Below, one piece after another: positions 60,762 through 64,000 of a stretch of 64,000 bases of DNA. Positions within the stretch are counted from its first letter, which is position 1, and each line of letters starts with the position of its first letter. The translations under genes and the position numbers were made by a program. Source of the DNA: Tepidiformaceae bacterium (GTDB lineage: Bacteria > Chloroflexota > Dehalococcoidia > Tepidiformales > Tepidiformaceae); NCBI GenBank assembly GCA_958295975.1, contig OY282446.1, positions 531,289-595,288 on the forward strand, in the 5' to 3' direction. The notes below the pieces were generated by a model that saw only the letters and a program-made list of their open reading frames with translations, had not been told where the DNA came from and did not search any database.

Positions 60762-62087
60762 CTAGCGGTCGGGGCCGTAGAGGTACTGGTCCAGCGCGTG
60801 GTGCATGGCGCGGATGCGGCGCTCCTCGCTGTTCAGCAGGATGCCGCTGAAGCCGCGCGAGTGGTAGGACTCCTGCACGATCTGGGCCTGCGCCATGTCC
60901 TGCTCCAGCGCCTCGAACAGCTCCGGATGGTTGCGCGCCGTGCCGTGCACCGTGGCCGGACGCCGCGGCGGCGGCGCTCCCTCCGGCGTCCGCGCGTACA
61001 CCTGGTAATCCCAGTAGGACTTGTTCGGGTTCGTGGGATGGGGCCGCGGGCGGAAGAAGAGGAACGACCCGTAGGTCAGGTTGAGCGTGAGGTTGGGGAA
61101 GATCATGTAGTGGAAGTTGTCCACCAGCTGCTCGTCCCCCAGCAGGCTGAAGTCCATGCCCACGCGCTCGCCCCAGTCGCGCCGCGCCCGCGCCAGGAAG
61201 GGCGGCAGCTCGCGCGCCTTGCCCGTGAAGGTGTCCGGGTCGATGCCGCACTGCTGCAGGTTCTGGCGCTGCTGCCGCGTCAGCTCGTCCCCGTTGTCGT
61301 AGCCGAAGCGCCGCGCCAGGTCGTCCGTCCAGCTCGGATCGGGCGTGCCCATGCGGATCAGCTGGCGGCTGTGCTTGCCCCCGTCGTACACGTCCAGGGG
61401 CGTGGCCAGGTGGTCGAAGTACTCCAGCAGCTGCGGATGGAGCGCGGGCAGGTGGTAGATCTCGGCGAACTGGTCCACCGCGAACTTCCAGTTGCACTCC
61501 CACTCCAGCACGTAGTCGTCCACCACGTGGTAGTTCTCCAGCTGGTAGGCGTCGAGGTGGGAGGGGATGACGCCGAGGAACTCGTGCAGCGGCTCCGCCC
61601 CGGGGTCCATGTTGAACCACACCCAGCCCGCCCACGTCTCCACGCGCACCCCGGAGAGGCACTGCTTCTCCTCGGGGATGCCGTTCACGAAGTGCTGCCG
61701 GTCGGGCACGTCCGTGAGCCGGCCGCCGATGTCGAAGGTCCAGAGGTGGAAGGGGCACTGCAGCTGCTCGGCGTGGCCGAGGCCCGTGCTCGGGCGCAGC
61801 CGGCTGCCGCGGTGGGGGCAGACGTTGTAGAAGCCCTTCACCTCGTCGGGGGCCGTGCGCATGAAGATGAACGACTCGCGCCCGATGGCGTGCACGAAGT
61901 GGTCGCCCACCTCGGGGATGTCGGAGAGCGGCCCCGCGTTCAGCCACACCTTCGTCCACATGCGCTCCCATTCGAGCTGGGCGAACTCGGGCGAGGTATA
62001 GCGCTCCGTAGCGATCAGCCCCGTGCCCATGTCGGGCTCGTCCGTGCGCCCCGTGGGCGTCGGCGCCGGGCGGTTCTCAAGCACCAT
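60762..62087 (-). CDS. Rieske non-heme iron oxygenase, large subunit
   Basis: 441 residues. Rieske [2Fe-2S] site C90-x-H92 and C111-x-x-H114 (C-P-H-R-G and C-P-F-H-L-W). Catalytic iron site His212 and His217 in E-I-Y-H-L-P-A-L-H, after N-W-K-F-A-V-D-Q. These enzymes hydroxylate aromatic rings, steroids or demethylate amines, using ferredoxin and reductase encoded elsewhere. No typical beta-subunit gene is adjacent, though a SnoaL gene with a similar fold lies divergently. Confidence 0.93.
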   Translation of the reverse strand: MVLENRPAPTPTGRTDEPDMGTGLIATERYTSPEFAQLEWERMWTKVWLNAGPLSDIPEVGDHFVHAIGRESFIFMRTAPDEVKGFYNVCPHRGSRLRPSTGLGHAEQLQCPFHLWTFDIGGRLTDVPDRQHFVNGIPEEKQCLSGVRVETWAGWVWFNMDPGAEPLHEFLGVIPSHLDAYQLENYHVVDDYVLEWECNWKFAVDQFAEIYHLPALHPQLLEYFDHLATPLDVYDGGKHSRQLIRMGTPDPSWTDDLARRFGYDNGDELTRQQRQNLQQCGIDPDTFTGKARELPPFLARARRDWGERVGMDFSLLGDEQLVDNFHYMIFPNLTLNLTYGSFLFFRPRPHPTNPNKSYWDYQVYARTPEGAPPPRRPATVHGTARNHPELFEALEQDMAQAQIVQESYHSRGFSGILLNSEERRIRAMHHALDQYLYGPDR

Positions 62088-62248
62088 CGAATCGCGCCTC
62101 CGTAGGAGATTGCCCGCGTATCATGAAGGCTCGCGGAGCGTTCGGCAACGCGCCCGGCGTTGACAGGCCGCGCGCGGCAGTCGAGCATTCCCCCAGCGGC
62201 GAACGCCGGGGCCGCCCGTCGCGGCACGCCTGTAAATCGGAGGAGCGC

Positions 62249-62749
62249 ATGGCCACCATCGAAGAGCTGGAGAAGCGCGTCGCGTACCTGGAAGCCGTCG
62301 AGGGCGTCCGCCGCACCGTGCTCGAATACCTGCTCCTGCACGACATCCCCGGCGTGGTCGAGGACCTCATCGGCCTCTTCACCGAGGACGCCGTGCTCGA
62401 AATCAGCGGCTACGGCGAGTCGCTGGAGGGCGTGCTCGAAGGGCGCGAGGCCATCGGCGGCCTCTACCGCCGCCTCGACGCCGGCGGCGTGGCCACGGGC
62501 AAGCACACCACCACCAACATCCACATCGAGGTCGACGGCGACGAGGCCACCGTCATCAGCTACCTCGCCGTGGGCGCGGACGCCAGGCCGGGCACGGCCC
62601 CCGGCGGCGGCATCTACCAGGAGCGCCTGCGCCGCGAGTCCGACGGACGCTGGCGCTTCGCGCGCAAGCGCATCATCGGCACCGGCGAGCAGACGGTGCA
62701 CGCGGCCATCGACCACGACTTCCCCGGCACCGGCGCCTGGCGGAACTAG
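62249..62749 (+). CDS. SnoaL/NTF2-like protein
   Basis: 166 residues: an N-terminal helix (I-E-E-L-E-K-R-V-A-Y-L-E), then the cone-like barrel with Y-L-L-L-H-D-I, L-F-T-E-D-A-V-L-E and K-H-T-T-T-N-I-H-I-E. Fold-mates include ring-hydroxylating oxygenase beta subunits, dehydratases and isomerases. GGAGGAG precedes the ATG. It is 1 nt ahead of an acyl-CoA dehydrogenase gene, so they form one unit. Confidence 0.85.
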   Translation: MATIEELEKRVAYLEAVEGVRRTVLEYLLLHDIPGVVEDLIGLFTEDAVLEISGYGESLEGVLEGREAIGGLYRRLDAGGVATGKHTTTNIHIEVDGDEATVISYLAVGADARPGTAPGGGIYQERLRRESDGRWRFARKRIIGTGEQTVHAAIDHDFPGTGAWRN

Positions 62750-62750
62750 C

Positions 62751-63917
62751 GTGGAGTTCGGCTGGAGCGAGGAGCTGGAGACCTTCCGCGCCGAGGTGCG
62801 CGAATTCCTGCGCGAGGTGGATACGCCCGCCCTGCGCGCGGAGCTCGCCAGCCGCATGGAGACGGCCAGTCTGAGCCCCGAACGGCAGCGCGTGCGCGAC
62901 GCCCTTGAGGAGCGCGGCTGGGCGCGCATGTGCTGGCCCCCCGAACTGGGCGGCGAGGGCCGCTCGCAGTGGTTCCAGTTCGTGCTCACGGAGGAGTTCG
63001 CCAGGGCCGAAATCCCCTTCGGCGCCGGCTTCGGCAGCATGGTCGGCCCCGCCATCCAGCGCTTCGGCACCGAGGCCCAACGCGAGAAGTACCTGCCCGG
63101 CATCTGGAGCAATGAGATCACCCTCTGCCTCGGCTACTCCGAGCCCAACGCCGGCACCGACCTGGCCGCGCTCGAAACCCTCGCCGTGCGCGACGGCGAC
63201 GACTGGCTCATCAACGGCCAGAAGCTGTGGACGAGCGCCGCCGACACCGCCTCGCACGTGTGGCTGGCCGCGCGCACCGATCCGGACGCCCCCAAGCACC
63301 GCGGCATCTCCACCTTCATCGTGCCCATGGACACGCCCGGCATCTCCGTGCGCGGCATCATGACCATGGGCGGGGCCCGCACCAACGAGGTCTTCTTCGA
63401 GGACGCGCGCGTGCCCGGCGACGCCCTCATCGGCGAGGTCAACCGCGGCTGGTACATCATCGCCAACGCCCTCGACCACGAGCGCGTCTGGATCGGCGCG
63501 GGCGGCGGCCTGCGCCATACCTTCGACCGCCTGCTCGCCCACCTGCGCGAACGCCGCCCCGAACTGCTCGAGGACGCCGCCGTGCGCGCCCGCCTGGTGG
63601 AGCTGGAGCTGGACCTCGACGTGATGGAAGGCCTCGTGCTCACCAACGCCTCCATCGTCGCCGCGGGCGATACCCCCACCATGGAGGCCTCCATGTCCAA
63701 GATATGGACCTCCGACCTGCGCTACCGCATCAGCAGCGTGGCCATGGAGCTGCTCGGGCGCGAGGGCGCGCTCGCGGAGGAGTCCGGCGACTGCGCCCCC
63801 CTCGCGGGCGAGCTCGAACGCATCTACCGCAATTCGCCCGTGCAGCGCTTCGGCGGCGGCACCAACGACGTGCAGCGCGACATCATCGCCCGCCGCGGCC
63901 TCGGCCTGCCCCGCTAG
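62751..63917 (+). CDS. Acyl-CoA dehydrogenase
   Basis: 388 residues. FAD-binding strands L-C-L-G-Y-S-E-P-N-A-G-T-D-L-A near residue 125 and W-L-I-N-G-Q-K-L-W-T-S-A-A near 150, V-F-F-E-D-A-R-V-P near 210, and C-terminal F-G-G-G-T-N-D-V-Q-R. Typical of the FadE-like enzymes found in pairs in sterol and branched-acid catabolism. GTG start 1 nt after the SnoaL stop; the next gene is a second dehydrogenase. Confidence 0.94.
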   Translation: MEFGWSEELETFRAEVREFLREVDTPALRAELASRMETASLSPERQRVRDALEERGWARMCWPPELGGEGRSQWFQFVLTEEFARAEIPFGAGFGSMVGPAIQRFGTEAQREKYLPGIWSNEITLCLGYSEPNAGTDLAALETLAVRDGDDWLINGQKLWTSAADTASHVWLAARTDPDAPKHRGISTFIVPMDTPGISVRGIMTMGGARTNEVFFEDARVPGDALIGEVNRGWYIIANALDHERVWIGAGGGLRHTFDRLLAHLRERRPELLEDAAVRARLVELELDLDVMEGLVLTNASIVAAGDTPTMEASMSKIWTSDLRYRISSVAMELLGREGALAEESGDCAPLAGELERIYRNSPVQRFGGGTNDVQRDIIARRGLGLPR

Positions 63918-63925
63918 GAGCGGAC

Positions 63926-64000
63926 ATGGACGCCACGCTCAGCGAGACCCAGCGCCTGCTCCGCGACTCCCTGCGCGACTACCTGCGCCGGGAGGTGCCC
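63926..64000 (+). CDS. Acyl-CoA dehydrogenase, N-terminal fragment cut by window end
   Basis: 25 codons: M-D-A-T-L-S-E-T-Q-R-L-L-R-D-S-L-R-D-Y, the opening helix of FadE-type dehydrogenases. AGGAG lies 8 nt upstream. Probably the second subunit of a heteromeric dehydrogenase with the preceding gene. Confidence 0.7.
   Translation, partial: MDATLSETQRLLRDSLRDYLRREVP

Overview
The window is very GC-rich, densely packed DNA from a free-living bacterium. It carries about 60 protein genes and no rRNA or tRNA that I could find. Several lipoproteins have a Thr/Ala/Pro linker straight after the lipobox. There is a B12-riboswitch ECF transporter, F420-type luciferase-like oxidoreductases, tandem-domain CaiB CoA-transferases, many acyl-CoA dehydrogenases and three P450s. 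Together these suggest a heterotrophic Chloroflexota (Dehalococcoidia/SAR202-like) lineage; an actinobacterium is the main alternative. This placement is inference. Many genes have a TANNNT -10 box, and in seven places the box ends only 6-8 nt before an ATG/GTG, so leaderless mRNAs look common.

Left part (1-12.9 kb): the end of a double CaiB CoA-transferase; an AT-richer Doc/Fic-type gene; a tandemly duplicated small membrane protein; an HpaB-like flavoprotein; a LON-domain protein; a CPA/TrkA antiporter; a zinc ribbon; an orphan NuoB; PurF; HU; and a kinase-like (APH) gene with a DUF6285-like partner. From 12.9 to 19.6 kb lies an Aap-type amino-acid ABC operon with three paralogous binding proteins and a leaderless 11-codon leader ORF coupled to the first permease. 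Then follow a P450, an Hsp20 gene under a CIRCE-like operator, a membrane protein, a SnoaL-like protein, and an ACAD10/11-like dehydrogenase with its APH kinase partner.

Middle (26.7-48.5 kb): a thioredoxin-fold lipoprotein reads W-TGA-P-Q-C at its active site, a strong selenocysteine candidate. It is followed by a secreted beta-repeat protein, a BtuFCD/Fec-type ABC importer, a flavin reductase, a PAC2 protein, a YdiJ-like FAD/Fe-S dehydrogenase and two more P450s. The P450s flank an AT-richer two-gene insertion (DUF4062-GNAT-PUA-like protein plus an ASCH protein). A cobalamin riboswitch then leads a four-gene operon: a secreted alpha/alpha-barrel protein, EcfT, a fused double EcfA, and an S-component fused to a DUF4430-like Cys-rich domain. 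The barrel and DUF4430 modules are the two halves of animal intrinsic factor/transcobalamin, so the operon looks like a split, membrane-tethered B12 capture system feeding an ECF importer.

Right part (48.5-64 kb): a partly duplicated oligopeptide ABC operon without ATPase genes, a DUF3179 lipoprotein, and a catabolic cluster. The cluster holds two LLM oxidoreductases, enoyl-CoA hydratase, a tandem CaiB CoA-transferase, a DUF5343 protein, a Rieske oxygenase, a SnoaL protein and two acyl-CoA dehydrogenases, the last cut by the window edge. It suggests oxygenation, CoA activation and beta-oxidation-like breakdown of an unidentified cyclic or branched substrate.
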